DNA of 64,000 nucleotides from JAMXLJ01 sp036558745 (GTDB lineage Bacteria; Actinomycetota; Acidimicrobiia; IMCC26256; JAMXLJ01). Below the pieces are notes generated by a model, which searched no databases, was not told the DNA's origin, and saw nothing but the letters and a program-made list of their open reading frames with translations. Location: positions 98,123-162,122 of the forward strand of contig DATBEZ010000033.1 in the NCBI GenBank assembly GCA_036558745.1, in the 5' to 3' direction. Positions 39,259 through 48,309 of this stretch are shown piece after piece. A program made the translations under genes and the position numbers. Each line of letters starts with the position of its first letter. Position 1 is the stretch's first letter.

Positions 39259-39264
39259 CGCCGG

Positions 39265-39270
39265 AGGCTA
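39265..39270 (-). promoter_or_regulatory. -10 element (TAGCCT), leaderless start
   Basis: TAGCCT on the minus strand lies 6 nt before ATG 39258 of the gamma-glutamyltransferase gene. No ribosome-binding site is present. Confidence 0.45.
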
Positions 39271-39381
39271 CCCCGCCCCAACGTGCACCCGCCCCGGTTC
39301 CGGCAGCGCAACGTGAACCGCTCCGATGCTGGTCAGCCGCTTCCCGCATGCGCGCCCTCCGATCCGGGAAGGGCGCGTGCC

Positions 39382-39714
39382 ATGCTGGACGCGATGGGTG
39401 AGGAGGCGACGTTCTCGATCACGCGCCGCGGCGACGACGACGTCGTGCTCGATCTGGCGGGCGAGCTCGACGTCGTCGGCGCGCCCGCGCTCGGCGCGGA
39501 GATCGAACGGATCATCGCGGACCGCCCGCGGCGGCTGCTCGTGGACCTCGCCGATGTCGACTTCCTCGACTCGGCCGGGCTGGCCACGCTCGTGCACGGA
39601 TTGAACCAGGCGGATGCTGCCGGCGTCGAGTTCGCACTCGCGTCACCGAACCGGCGCTGCTACGAGCTCCTCGAGGTGACCCGCCTCGACGACGTGTTCA
39701 AGATCATCGACTGA
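39382..39714 (+). CDS. STAS-domain anti-sigma factor antagonist
   Basis: This 110-residue STAS protein has an N-terminal strand (ATFSITRRGDDDVVLDLAGEL) and the conserved LVDLADVDFLDSAGLATLVHG with the phosphorylatable Ser of the DSAG motif. Such proteins bind and sequester HATPase anti-sigma kinases when dephosphorylated by a PP2C phosphatase. A kinase/phosphatase fusion encoded 2.3 kb away and a second STAS gene on the opposite strand are natural partners. ATG 39382 is used; ATG 39394 is possible. Confidence 0.88.
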   Translation: MLDAMGEEATFSITRRGDDDVVLDLAGELDVVGAPALGAEIERIIADRPRRLLVDLADVDFLDSAGLATLVHGLNQADAAGVEFALASPNRRCYELLEVTRLDDVFKIID

Positions 39715-39766
39715 CGGTCGCCCGTCTGCGTGCCGCGCCGCGGCGCGCGCCGCTCGCTGCCGTCAG
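39711..39766. terminator. Inverted repeat between convergent STAS genes
   Basis: CTGACGG (39711-39717) pairs with CCGTCAG (39760-39766), enclosing the palindrome CGCGCCGCGGCGCG (39734-39747). Both stop codons lie inside the arms. It could stop transcription from both sides, although a T run is lacking. Confidence 0.4.
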
Positions 39767-40122
39767 GTCCCGTCGGCGTCGCCCAGCGACGCGAGCGCGC
39801 TGTCGACGGTCTCGTGCAGCTCGACGACGCGATCCAGCTTCGTCAGCGTGAGCACCCGGCGGACGAGTGCCTCCTCCGGGACGACGGCGCGCACCGGCTG
39901 ACCGGCGCGGTTGAACCGTTCGGCCATCTCGAAGAGCAGTCGGACGCCGGTGCTGTCGACGTAGCCGGTGTCGGTGAGGTCGATCACGAGCGCGTCCACG
40001 TCGTCGATCGCTCCGTAGAGACGCGTGCGCAGGGTCGTCACGTTGGAGAGGTCGATCTCGCCCGTGAGGTGCGCGACCAGAACGGGGCCGACGTGCTCGG
40101 TGCGCAGCTGCGGCGGACTCAC
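39763..40122 (-). CDS. STAS-domain anti-sigma factor antagonist
   Basis: This 119-residue STAS protein has VGPVLVAHLTGEIDLSNV near the start and LVIDLTDTGYVDSTGVRLLF with the DSTG phosphorylation motif (Ser at about 69). The C-terminal helix resembles SpoIIAA/RsbV. It is distinct from the other STAS protein, with which it is convergent. GTG 40122 gives a normal RsbV-like length; an in-frame GTG at 40158 is also possible, and there is no clear ribosome-binding site. It probably works with the phosphatase/kinase fusion at 42-45 kb. Confidence 0.85.
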   Translation of the reverse strand: MSPPQLRTEHVGPVLVAHLTGEIDLSNVTTLRTRLYGAIDDVDALVIDLTDTGYVDSTGVRLLFEMAERFNRAGQPVRAVVPEEALVRRVLTLTKLDRVVELHETVDSALASLGDADGT

Positions 40123-40445
40123 GCGGCTCTGCCGGGTTCCGCCGGCGACTGCGGGCACTCGCGATTCACGGCTGATCTCCTGCGTCGCTCCACGGCGACG
40201 ACTTGCATTTCGACGATCTCGACGGTTTCCGTACCTCGACGCGCGCCTCGGACTCGGTGCCAGCGCCCGCCAGGAGGTACGGCCCGAGACGCGCAAGAGC
40301 GTAGTCGCGTCCGTCGAGGGCCCGAGCGGACCCCGGGAGGCGGGTCGCACCGCGACCTCCGGCGGCACCGCAGCGCGGCCGGGTGCGCGTGCAGCGCGGC
40401 CAATTCGCTTTCGATCCCGCGCTGCGCTCTGCGACACTCGGGCCC

Positions 40446-41186
40446 GTGCCTCCCGACGGTGTCGTCTTGCGCGCTCGCGGGCTCACGAAGCAGTACCGCA
40501 GGGTTCGTGCCGTGGACGGCGTCGACCTCACGGTCGGCGGCGGCGAACGCGTCGCGCTCCTCGGACCCAACGGCGCGGGCAAGACCACGACTCTGCTCAT
40601 GCTGCTCGGGGTGATCACCCCCGACGAGGGCTGGGTCGAGATCGTCGGTCATCGCCTCCCGCGGGAGCGCAGCGCCGCGGCCGCCAACGTCGGTTTCGCG
40701 GCCGGATACCTGCCGCTTCCCGAGCGGCTCCGCGTCTCCGAGTTCCTGCACATGTTCGGGCGGCTCTACGGCCTGCTGGACCCCGCGCCCCAGATTCGCC
40801 TCGGCCTGCAACGCTTCGGCGTCGAGCACCTCGCGAACGCGATGGGTAACGAGCTGTCGTCGGGTCAACGCACGCTCATCGGCATCATCAAGGCGACGTT
40901 GCACCGGCCGCGCCTGTTGATCCTCGACGAGCCGACCGCGTCGCTCGATCCCGACGTCGCGCTCCGCGTGCGCACCGGTCTCGCCGAGCTGTGCGCGGCC
41001 GACAACACCGCGCTGCTGGTGACGAGTCACGACATGGTCGAGGTGGAGCGCCTCTGCGAGCGCGTCGTCTTCATCTCGTCGGGACACGTCGTCGCCGACG
41101 GCGCGCCCTCCGCCGTCGCCGCGAGCTTCGGCCGAGACGATCTCGAGGGCGTCTTCCTGCACCTGGCCGAGAAGGAACGCGCATGA
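40446..41186 (+). CDS. ABC transporter ATP-binding protein
   Basis: This 246-residue ATPase has Walker A GPNGAGKTTTLLMLLG, a signature motif LSSGQRTLIG, Walker B LLILDEPTASLDPD and the H-loop TSHDM. It fits the ABC-2 exporter group (DrrA/CcmA-like). The permease follows with a 4-bp overlap (ATGA), so the two form a heteromeric exporter. GTG 40446 is chosen; the GACACT hexamer 7 nt upstream is a weak leaderless -10. Substrate unknown. Confidence 0.92.
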   Translation: MPPDGVVLRARGLTKQYRRVRAVDGVDLTVGGGERVALLGPNGAGKTTTLLMLLGVITPDEGWVEIVGHRLPRERSAAAANVGFAAGYLPLPERLRVSEFLHMFGRLYGLLDPAPQIRLGLQRFGVEHLANAMGNELSSGQRTLIGIIKATLHRPRLLILDEPTASLDPDVALRVRTGLAELCAADNTALLVTSHDMVEVERLCERVVFISSGHVVADGAPSAVAASFGRDDLEGVFLHLAEKERA

Positions 41187-41980
41187 GTCGCGTTCGCTTG
41201 TTGCGGGTCACCGCGATCGCGCGACGTCACGCGTACGTGCTGCAGCGCGCGCCGCAACGTTGGTTCGACGTCGTGTTCTGGCCCGTCGTCGACGCGTTGC
41301 TGTTCGGCTCGCTCGGCGTGTACTTCTCGCGCCACTCCGACGTCGGGCAGGCGGGCGTCGGCCTGCTCCTGGCCGGGATCCTCCTCTTCCACGTCGTGTT
41401 CCAGGCCGAGATCAGCCTCGCGACCGGCTTCATGGAGGAGACCTGGTCGCGCAACCTCCTCAACCTGCTCGTGACGCCCCTCACCGAGGTGGAGTACGTC
41501 GCGGGCGTCGTGCTCTTCGGTCTGGTCAAGCTGGTGCTCGGCGTCGGCACCGTGGCCCTCGCGGCGTGGGCCCTGTTCGCCTTCGACGTGACCGACCTCG
41601 GGTTCGCGCTCGTCCCGCTCGTCGCGATCCTGCTCCTCGTCGGGTGGGCCGTCGGGCTCGTCGTCATCGCGCTCATCCTGCGGGTCGGGCAGGGAGCCGA
41701 GATCCTCGCGTGGGGACTCCTCGCGATGGTCATGCCGCTGTCGGGCATCTTCTATCCGGTGGATGCGCTCCCCGGACCGCTCCAGCCCGTGTCGCTCGCG
41801 CTGCCGACCACGCACGTGTTCGCCGCCGCGAGAAGCGTCCTCCAGGGTCACGCGTTGCCGTGGTCGCAGGTCGGCTGGGCGACGATCGGCGCGGTGGTGC
41901 TGGGCGCCGCCTCCTGCATGTTCCTCGTACGCATGCTCGCGGTGTTCCGGCGTCGCGGCTACATCAGCCGCCACACCTAG
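41183..41980 (+). CDS. ABC-2 type transporter permease
   Basis: This 265-residue membrane protein has about six helices and the ABC-2 signature region VMPLSGIFYPVDALPGPLQP. The N-terminus is basic (RRHAYVLQRAPQRWFDV). It pairs with the ATPase encoded immediately upstream (4-bp overlap). Such exporters carry drugs, lipids or polysaccharides; nothing nearby specifies which. It ends 12 bp before the convergent phosphatase/kinase gene. Confidence 0.9.
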   Translation: MSRVRLLRVTAIARRHAYVLQRAPQRWFDVVFWPVVDALLFGSLGVYFSRHSDVGQAGVGLLLAGILLFHVVFQAEISLATGFMEETWSRNLLNLLVTPLTEVEYVAGVVLFGLVKLVLGVGTVALAAWALFAFDVTDLGFALVPLVAILLLVGWAVGLVVIALILRVGQGAEILAWGLLAMVMPLSGIFYPVDALPGPLQPVSLALPTTHVFAAARSVLQGHALPWSQVGWATIGAVVLGAASCMFLVRMLAVFRRRGYISRHT

Positions 41981-41992
41981 CCGCGACGCGCG

Positions 41993-44900
41993 CTAACGCG
42001 CCAGGCTGCCCGCCGGCTGGACCTCGCGCACGACGCGCCGCCGCATCGCGACCCGTGTGCCCTCGTCGGTCGACTCGATGTCGAGATCGTCGGTCAGCGC
42101 CTGCATCAGGAGCAGACCGCGACCGTCGCCGTCGCGCGGTCGATCGCGCCACCGCCCCCGATCGGTCACCGTGCACACCAGCGTGTCGCCGTCGAAGCGC
42201 GCGTCCACGTCGAACTCGCCGTCCTCGAGGCCGTACGCGTGGGACACTGCGTTCGCGGCTGCCTCGCTCACCGCCAGATTGACGTCGAAGACGACGTCCG
42301 CCGACACGCCGTGGCGGTCCATCCAGCCCGCGAGCCGGGTCCGCAGCACGCGCAGCTGCCGGGGTTGCGCGGGCAGGGTCATGCGCAGCTGGCCCGCGTC
42401 GCCGACGGGTCGGAACGCGAGCAGCGCGACGTCGTCCACCGGCACGGTGTCGGACAAGAGGCTTGCGACGAGATGGTCGAGCAGCCCGTCGACGTCGGTC
42501 GGGGCGACGCTCAGCGCATCCACGAGGCGCCCGAAGCCGGCGTCGAGCGACTCGGACCGACGCTCGACCAGCCCGTCCGTGTAGAGCACGACGGTCGCGC
42601 CGACCGGGAGGCCGTCACCGCACTCGACGTAGATGTGGTTGGCATCGGCGCCGAGCGGTGCGCCGCGCACCTCGTCGAGGAACCGCACGTCGCCCGTGTT
42701 CAGACGGACGACGGGCGGCGGGTGACCCGCGTTCGCGTACGTGATCCGGCCGGTCGCGGGATCGTGGATCGCGACGAAGACCGTCAACATCGTCGTTCCC
42801 GGCTCGAAGGCGGCGAAGAACATGTTGAGCCGGGTGAGGAGCTCCCCCGGCGCGATCTCCGCCAGCGCGCAGAACTGCAGCGCGGCACGGGCCCGACCCA
42901 TCACGGTCGCGGCGGGAACACCGTGCCCGACGACGTCACCGATCGCGACCAGCACCCGGCCGTCGGGCAGCGACAGCACGTCGTACCAGTCACCACCGAC
43001 CGAGACGCCGGCCGCGCTCGGGAGGTAGCGCGCCGCGAGCTCGAGCTCACGGACCTTCGGGAGCCGCTCGGGCAGGAGGCTGCGCTGGAGCGTCTCGGCC
43101 ACCGCGCGCTCCTGGTCGAGACGGAGCGCGCCCTCGACGGCGGGGGCGAAGCGACGCGCGATCTCCTCCGCGAGCGCGAGGTCGTCGGCGCCGTAGCGGC
43201 GTTCGGGATCGCTCGTCCCGAAGCCCAGCGCGCCGATCGGTCCGTCGTCGCCGACGAGCGGGACCACGAGAACGGACTGGAGGTCGAGCCCCCGGATGAC
43301 CGCACGCTCGTGCTCGTCGGTGAACGCCTCGTCGAACATGCCCGGCGCGACGTTCTCGATGATCATCGGCTCGCCGGTGATGGCGACCACCGGTGACGGG
43401 CCGCCCGGCTTGACCGGGAACGCCGACCACCGCAGCACGGCGTCGATCTCGGCCTGCATCGCGGGATCGGCGTGCGCGAGCGCGGCGAAGTGGATCGGCC
43501 CGTCGGCGTCACGGGTGATCACGGCGCAGATGTCCGCGAACACGGGCAGCAGGACCGACGCGATCGCCTGGAGCCGCGCCGTCGCGTCGAGATCCACGGT
43601 CAGGATGTCGCCGAGGCGGGCGAGCAGGTCCAGGCGCGTTCGCGCCGCCTGCTCGCGTCGGGCGAGCTCCGCGCGCTCGGCCTCGGCCGCGACGCGGGCC
43701 GAGAGATCGCGAAGGAAGGCCGTGAACAACGGTCGCTCGAGGTTCTCCACCCGCGTGACCGCGACCTCGATCGGGATCGCGGTGCCGTCGCGGTGCCGCG
43801 CCGCGAGCTCCACCCGACGACCGAGCAGCGCGCGTCTTCCGTCGTCGACGTCGAGGCGCAGCCCCGCGCGCGGATCGTTGCGGTGCTCGGGCGGAACGAT
43901 CAGCTCGTGCAACGGATGACCGAGCGCGTCGTCGCGGTGCCAACCGAACGTCCGCTCGGCCGCGCCGTTCCACTCGACGACGCGGCCGCACTCGTCGATC
44001 GACACGACCGGATCCAACGCGGCCTCGAGCATCGCGGTCTTGCGCGCCTCGCTGGCGCGTACGGCTTCCTCCGCCCGTCTGCGCTCGAGGAACTGACCCA
44101 GCTGGCTCCCGAACGCGCTGAGCGCGCCGACGAGGTCGGCGTCGGTCGCCGCGGTCCCGACGCTGAAGAGCTCGAGGACGCCGAGCACGTCGTCGGTGCC
44201 GCAGACGGGCACCGCGATCGCGCGGTGCAGACCGACCTCACGAGCGCGCGACGCGCGGGGGAAGTTCGACTCGGCCGAGACGTCGACGAGCTCGAGGGGC
44301 TCACCCGATTCCCAGACCCGTCCCGGGAGCCCCTCGCCGCGCCCGAGGCGCGCGGAGACCGTCTCGGTCGCGAACGACGGGTCGACGTCGTCGGCGGCGG
44401 ACACCTCGACGCAGCGCAACGAGTTGCCGTGGACCTCCCACAGCGCGCCGAACGACCACTCGAGCCGTGCGCGCGCGATCTCGAGGATGCGCCGGCTCGC
44501 GTCCTCGAGGTCGACCGCCGCCGCGAGCGCGCGTGTGAGCTCCTGCTGGGCGACGAGCCGGTCCAACGCGCGTCGTGGCTCGGTCACGTCGGACGCGATG
44601 GAGACGACCGCACACAGCTGGCCCTCGTCGTCGAACACACCCGAGTCGACCGCGGTCACGAACGCCACCGTGCCGTCACGGCGCCGCACGCGGAAGTCGC
44701 CCTCCCACGTCTTGCCGCTCATGAGACAGGTGCCGATCTCGCGGGTGAGCTCGCGGCTCACGGGTTCGAGCGAGAACTCGGCGCTCTGCCGACCGACGAT
44801 CTCGTCGCGGTTCGTACCGAACAGCACTTCCGCATACCGGTTGCAGTCGACGATGTGCCCGTCGAGGTCGGTGAGGATCACCGCGACCTGCACGTGGTCG

Positions 44901-45076
44901 AGCATCACCGCGTCGAGCGCGGGCGCGTGCGCACCAAAGGCCCCCGCCCTCGGCTCCCGCACACTCGATGCGCGAGCCGTGGCGTCGCCCGACCCCTGCG
45001 GACGACGTGCGTCGGTCAGCGTCCCACTCCTTGTCCGGCCCGCCCGCCACTGCCGCCGAGGGCGAGGCGAGGCCAC
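41993..45076 (-). CDS. PAS/GAF sensor with PP2C phosphatase and anti-sigma kinase domains
   Basis: This is a 1027-residue soluble protein. In order: disordered N-terminus; PAS (about 58-170); GAF (about 180-335); PAS (about 345-465); GAF (about 480-650); SpoIIE/RsbU-type PP2C phosphatase (about 665-880) with GGDWYDVLSLPDGRVLVAIG and GDVVGHGVPAA; and an RsbW-like HATPase (about 890-1015) with NLAVSEAAANAVSHAYG and DGRGLLLMQAL. Mycobacterial Rv1364c has a comparable architecture with its own STAS domain. Here STAS proteins are separate and encoded 2 kb away. The GTG start at 45076 directly follows TAGGCT; a downstream start is possible. Confidence 0.92.
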   Translation of the reverse strand: MASPRPRRQWRAGRTRSGTLTDARRPQGSGDATARASSVREPRAGAFGAHAPALDAVMLDHVQVAVILTDLDGHIVDCNRYAEVLFGTNRDEIVGRQSAEFSLEPVSRELTREIGTCLMSGKTWEGDFRVRRRDGTVAFVTAVDSGVFDDEGQLCAVVSIASDVTEPRRALDRLVAQQELTRALAAAVDLEDASRRILEIARARLEWSFGALWEVHGNSLRCVEVSAADDVDPSFATETVSARLGRGEGLPGRVWESGEPLELVDVSAESNFPRASRAREVGLHRAIAVPVCGTDDVLGVLELFSVGTAATDADLVGALSAFGSQLGQFLERRRAEEAVRASEARKTAMLEAALDPVVSIDECGRVVEWNGAAERTFGWHRDDALGHPLHELIVPPEHRNDPRAGLRLDVDDGRRALLGRRVELAARHRDGTAIPIEVAVTRVENLERPLFTAFLRDLSARVAAEAERAELARREQAARTRLDLLARLGDILTVDLDATARLQAIASVLLPVFADICAVITRDADGPIHFAALAHADPAMQAEIDAVLRWSAFPVKPGGPSPVVAITGEPMIIENVAPGMFDEAFTDEHERAVIRGLDLQSVLVVPLVGDDGPIGALGFGTSDPERRYGADDLALAEEIARRFAPAVEGALRLDQERAVAETLQRSLLPERLPKVRELELAARYLPSAAGVSVGGDWYDVLSLPDGRVLVAIGDVVGHGVPAATVMGRARAALQFCALAEIAPGELLTRLNMFFAAFEPGTTMLTVFVAIHDPATGRITYANAGHPPPVVRLNTGDVRFLDEVRGAPLGADANHIYVECGDGLPVGATVVLYTDGLVERRSESLDAGFGRLVDALSVAPTDVDGLLDHLVASLLSDTVPVDDVALLAFRPVGDAGQLRMTLPAQPRQLRVLRTRLAGWMDRHGVSADVVFDVNLAVSEAAANAVSHAYGLEDGEFDVDARFDGDTLVCTVTDRGRWRDRPRDGDGRGLLLMQALTDDLDIESTDEGTRVAMRRRVVREVQPAGSLAR

Positions 45077-45214
45077 AGCCTAGGGAACGCGAGCCACCCC
45101 TACGAACAGGGGTTTCTCCCCCTTTTCACCTTTTCACGACCCCTTTTCGAGCGCTCGGGGCGGCGGCTCCGCCCTCCCGCCCCACAGACCGTGGGGCCGG
45201 GCGCCATCGAGCCG
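45077..45214 (-). other. 138-bp gap with hairpins and CCTTTTC repeats
   Basis: Three CCTTTTC copies (45121-45127, 45129-45135, 45142-45148) lie upstream of the PAS/GAF gene. Next to them are GC-rich hairpins (CCCCAC/GTGGGG and GGCGGCTCCGCC) just after the dehydrogenase stop, which may end that transcript. The GGCGGCTCCGCC part resembles the palindromic repeat in lnt and der but is too short to call. Confidence 0.4.
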
Positions 45215-46081
45215 TCAGGAACGCATGAACTCGCGCAGCACGGCGAGGTCGTCACCACCGCGGCCCGACTCCTCCGCGAGCTCGAGCGCGGCGCGGGCGA
45301 CGTCGACGATCCGGGTGCGTCCACCGGTCGCGCCCGAGGCGTCGTCGATGAGGCGCGCGTCCTTCGCCGCCATCGCCGCCGAGAAGCTCGGCGGGTACTC
45401 ATGGGCCATCATCGCCGCGCCCTTCTGCCGCACGTACGGCGAGTCGAGCGGACCACCCTTCACGGTCGCGAAGAACACCTCGGGATCGAGGCCGAGCGAT
45501 TCCGCGAACGTCACGGTCTCCGCGAGCGCACCGAGCGTGCCGAGCAACCATGCGTTCACGACGAGCTTCGCCCGCATCCCCGTACCGGGTACCTCCCCCA
45601 CCCACACGGTCCGCTGCCCGACCGCGTCGAACACCGGCGCGCACCGCTCGCGCAGCTCGGTCGGCCCGGACGCCAACACGACGAGCTTCCCGTCCTCCGC
45701 CGGTTGGCGTGTGCCCGAGACCGGCGCGTCGACGTACTGGACCCCGAGCTCGCGCGCCAGCTCCCCGAGTCGGGCGGTGTCTTGCAGTCCCACGGTCGCC
45801 ATCTGCACCCAGACCGTGTCCGGGTGCGCCTCCTTGAACGCGGCGGTGGCGGCGGCCTCGGTCGCGGCTCCGTCGGCGAGCATCGTCACCACCACCCCGG
45901 CCGCCGCGGCCGCCTGCTCGGGCTCCTCGACGACCGTCGCCCCAGCGTTCGCGAGCGGCCGGGCCCGGGACGCGGTCCGGTTCCACACCGTGACGTCGTG
46001 GCCGGCCCGAAGGAGGGAGTGCGCGATGCCCGTCCCCATGGCACCCGTGCCCAGAACCGCCACCGATGTCCGATGGGCCAC
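45215..46081 (-). CDS. NAD(P)-dependent beta-hydroxyacid dehydrogenase
   Basis: This 288-residue protein of the 3-hydroxyisobutyrate/6-phosphogluconate dehydrogenase-like family has a Rossmann motif VAVLGTGAMGTGIAHSLLRAG. The substrate signature is VQYVDAPVSGTRQPAEDGKL. The catalytic Lys is in GMRAKLVVNAWL and the second conserved segment is in SAAMAAKDARLIDDA. It oxidises or reduces a small beta-hydroxy acid, not identifiable here. GTG 46081 is preceded by GGAGGTGA with 4 nt between. A promoter (46130-46157) lies upstream. Confidence 0.9.
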   Translation of the reverse strand: MAHRTSVAVLGTGAMGTGIAHSLLRAGHDVTVWNRTASRARPLANAGATVVEEPEQAAAAAGVVVTMLADGAATEAAATAAFKEAHPDTVWVQMATVGLQDTARLGELARELGVQYVDAPVSGTRQPAEDGKLVVLASGPTELRERCAPVFDAVGQRTVWVGEVPGTGMRAKLVVNAWLLGTLGALAETVTFAESLGLDPEVFFATVKGGPLDSPYVRQKGAAMMAHEYPPSFSAAMAAKDARLIDDASGATGGRTRIVDVARAALELAEESGRGGDDLAVLREFMRS

Positions 46082-46129
46082 CTCGTCACCTCCGCATGCG
46101 CCTCTGTCACGCCCCGCCGCTCATCGACG

Positions 46130-46157
46130 CGGCTACCCGAAGGCCGCGATCGGTCAA
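46130..46157 (-). promoter_or_regulatory. Promoter for the beta-hydroxyacid dehydrogenase gene
   Basis: On the minus strand TTGACC (46152-46157) and TAGCCG (46130-46135) are 16 bp apart. The short leader contains GGAGGTGA (46086-46093), the best ribosome-binding site of the region, before GTG 46081. Confidence 0.45.
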
Positions 46158-46247
46158 ACCGGTCGCGAACGCCTCAGCTCGCTCCCACCCCCGCCGATGT
46201 GAAGACCTGCACACTGCGGCGCACTCCCCCCGGCGCACGCAGTCATA

Positions 46248-46287
46248 TGAGACGAGGCCCCGTCTTCCCCTCCGGGGCCTCGTCTCA
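46248..46287 (-). terminator. 14-bp perfect hairpin after the DrrB-type gene
   Basis: TGAGACGAGGCCCC (46248-46261) and GGGGCCTCGTCTCA (46274-46287) are perfectly complementary around a 12-nt loop. It lies about 150 bp after the permease stop and ahead of the next gene's promoter. No T run follows, so it is terminator-like rather than canonical. Confidence 0.6.
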
Positions 46288-46436
46288 ATTCTGATTGCGC
46301 CGCCGACGGAGTCGGAGCGGGGCACGCTGCGCGGGTGTGGGGCGGCGCCCTACCAACAGCCGCTCACGCTGGGTCGACGCGCTCCGGAGAACCGACCTGC
46401 GCCGGTTGACCGGCCCCGGCGTGTCGGCGCGCGGGG

Positions 46437-47294
46437 CTAACCGGCGCCGTAGCGGCGGACGGCGAGGACGGTGAACACGGCGACGATGCCGATCCACCAG
46501 AGCACGAAGTGCACGCTCGCGGTGCCGAGGTGGACGTGGCTGATCGCGTAGAGCTTCTGGTCGCCGAGGGCGAGCCCACGAGCGGTGTCGATCGCGGACG
46601 TGATCGGGTTGGCGCGGGCGAGCGGCTGCATCCAACCCGGAAGGCGCGACACGGGCGCGAACGCCGAGCTGGTGAAGATCAGGGGCAGGATCGGGATGAA
46701 GACCGCAGCCTGCACCGTCTCGGGATCACCAACGCTCAGGCCCACCCACGCCGAGAACGCGGTGAGCGCGACACCGAACATCACGAGCACGACACCCATC
46801 CCGGCCGCTGCAGCGATGCCGTTGCGGAACCGGAAGCCGATGAGCAGCGCGGCCGCGATGAGGATGACGCACTGGATCGCGAGACGCAGGCTGTCGCTCG
46901 TCGTGCGGCCGACGAGGAACGCGGAGCGGGCGATCGGGAGTGACCGGAAGCGGTCGACCATCCCCGTCTGCATGTCGTTCGCGATGCCGACGCCCGAGCC
47001 CATCGCCGCGAACGTCATCGTCTGCACGAGGACGGCGGGCACGACGAAGTCCTTGTAGCTGATCCCCGGGATGTGGGCGACCGCGGCGAAGACGTACGCG
47101 AACAGGATCAGCTGCATGAGGGGCTGGATCGTCGAGAAGACGATCAGCCGAGTGTTGCGCAGGACCTTGCGTAGGTTGCGCCCCGCGACCAGGCCCACGT
47201 CGGCGATGACCCGGGCCGGCGGCAACGCGGCCCGTGCTTCCGGCGACACGAGCTCGGTGGGCGCGGCGACCACGGCCATGTCCACGTCAACCAT
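46437..47294 (-). CDS. ABC-2 type exporter permease, DrrB-like
   Basis: This 285-residue membrane protein has about six helices (for example QPLMQLILFAYVFAAVAHIP and VVPAVLVQTMTFAAMGSGVG). ADMQTGMVDRFRSLPIARSA-like text is seen as NDMQTGMVDRFRSLPIARSA, the DrrB hallmark, and FTSSAFAPVSRLPGWMQP is the ABC-2 segment. DrrB proteins export antibiotics or lipids. The ATPase gene ends 9 bp upstream. Regulation is probably by the divergent MarR protein. Confidence 0.9.
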   Translation of the reverse strand: MVDVDMAVVAAPTELVSPEARAALPPARVIADVGLVAGRNLRKVLRNTRLIVFSTIQPLMQLILFAYVFAAVAHIPGISYKDFVVPAVLVQTMTFAAMGSGVGIANDMQTGMVDRFRSLPIARSAFLVGRTTSDSLRLAIQCVILIAAALLIGFRFRNGIAAAAGMGVVLVMFGVALTAFSAWVGLSVGDPETVQAAVFIPILPLIFTSSAFAPVSRLPGWMQPLARANPITSAIDTARGLALGDQKLYAISHVHLGTASVHFVLWWIGIVAVFTVLAVRRYGAG

Positions 47295-47303
47295 CAGCCA
47301 ACC

Positions 47304-48302
47304 TCACGCGATCGGGCGCCGGGTGCGCGGCGCGGGGGCCTCGGTTCGCGCCTCCTCGGCCACGTGTCCGGTGAGGCTGAGGAACACGTCGTCGAGCGAC
47401 GGGCGCCGGACACCGAGATCGGCGACGCGCACACCGGCTCCGTCGAGCACGCGCACCGCCTCGACGAGCGCGACCGAACCGGCACCGACCGGAACGAGCA
47501 CGTGACCGAGCTCGTGGTCGACGGTGAGGTCGCGCTCCTCCACCTCGAACGCTCGGGCCAGCGTCGTCGCGGCGACGTCGGTGTCGATCCGCTCGGAGAC
47601 GGTGAGGTCGAGCACGTCACCACCGACCTTGCGCTTGAGCTCGTCGGCGGTGCCCTCCGCGATGATCTTTCCCGCGTCGATGACGCTGATCGAGTCGGCC
47701 AGCCGGTCCGCCTCCTCGAGGTACTGGGTCGTGAGCACGATCGTCGTGCCACGGCGGCGCAGCTCCGCGATCACGTCCCACAGCTCGAGCCGGCTGCGCG
47801 GATCCAGACCGGTGGTCGGCTCGTCGAGGAACAGGACCGGTGGCGCGAACATCAGGCTGGCGGCGAGGTCGAGACGCCGTCGCATGCCACCCGAGTAGGT
47901 GCGCAACACGCGGTCGGCCGCGTGCGACAACGAGAAGAGCTCGAGGAGCTCAGCGGCACGATCGGTCGCCGCGCGCTTGGGCATCCGCCCGAGCCGACCG
48001 ACGAGGACGAGGTTCTCGCGCCCGGTCAGGTCCTCGTCGACCGCGGCGTACTGACCGGTCAGGCCGATGACCGCGCGCACGAGCTGGGGCTCGCGCGCCA
48101 CGTCGTAACCGGCCACGCTGGCCCGCCCGCCGTCGGCCTGGAGCAACGTCGTGAGGATGCGGATCGCGGTGGTCTTCCCGGCGCCGTTCGGACCGAGCAG
48201 CCCCGTGATCCGTCCCTCCGGCGCCACGAAGTCGACACCCGCGAGCGCGACGAAGTCACCGAACCGTTTGACGAGCTGTTCGACGACGACTCCGCCCGGC
48301 AC
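47304..48302 (-). CDS. ABC exporter ATP-binding protein, DrrA-like
   Basis: This 332-residue ATPase has Walker A GPNGAGKTTAIRILTTLL, DrrA-type GQYAAVDEDLTGRENL, signature YSGGMRRRLDLAASL, Walker B LFLDEPTTGLDPRSR, and a DUF4162-type C-terminal domain (EERDLTVDHELGHVLVP onward) typical of daunorubicin-resistance ATPases. GTG 48302 lies 7 nt from a TAGGTT -10, a leaderless start. It is divergent from a MarR gene only 37 bp away, so repression by that protein is likely. Confidence 0.92.
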   Translation of the reverse strand: MPGGVVVEQLVKRFGDFVALAGVDFVAPEGRITGLLGPNGAGKTTAIRILTTLLQADGGRASVAGYDVAREPQLVRAVIGLTGQYAAVDEDLTGRENLVLVGRLGRMPKRAATDRAAELLELFSLSHAADRVLRTYSGGMRRRLDLAASLMFAPPVLFLDEPTTGLDPRSRLELWDVIAELRRRGTTIVLTTQYLEEADRLADSISVIDAGKIIAEGTADELKRKVGGDVLDLTVSERIDTDVAATTLARAFEVEERDLTVDHELGHVLVPVGAGSVALVEAVRVLDGAGVRVADLGVRRPSLDDVFLSLTGHVAEEARTEAPAPRTRRPIA

Positions 48303-48309
48303 GATGCTG

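Noticed and set aside
37789..39381. Plus-strand open frame running into the STAS gene
   Set aside because: Antisense to the gamma-glutamyltransferase gene. Only the last 110 codons (from 39382) form a recognisable protein.
43472..46294. A 940-codon open frame on the plus strand
   Set aside because: Antisense to the PAS/GAF phosphatase and dehydrogenase genes and crosses both; composition is that of a shadow frame.
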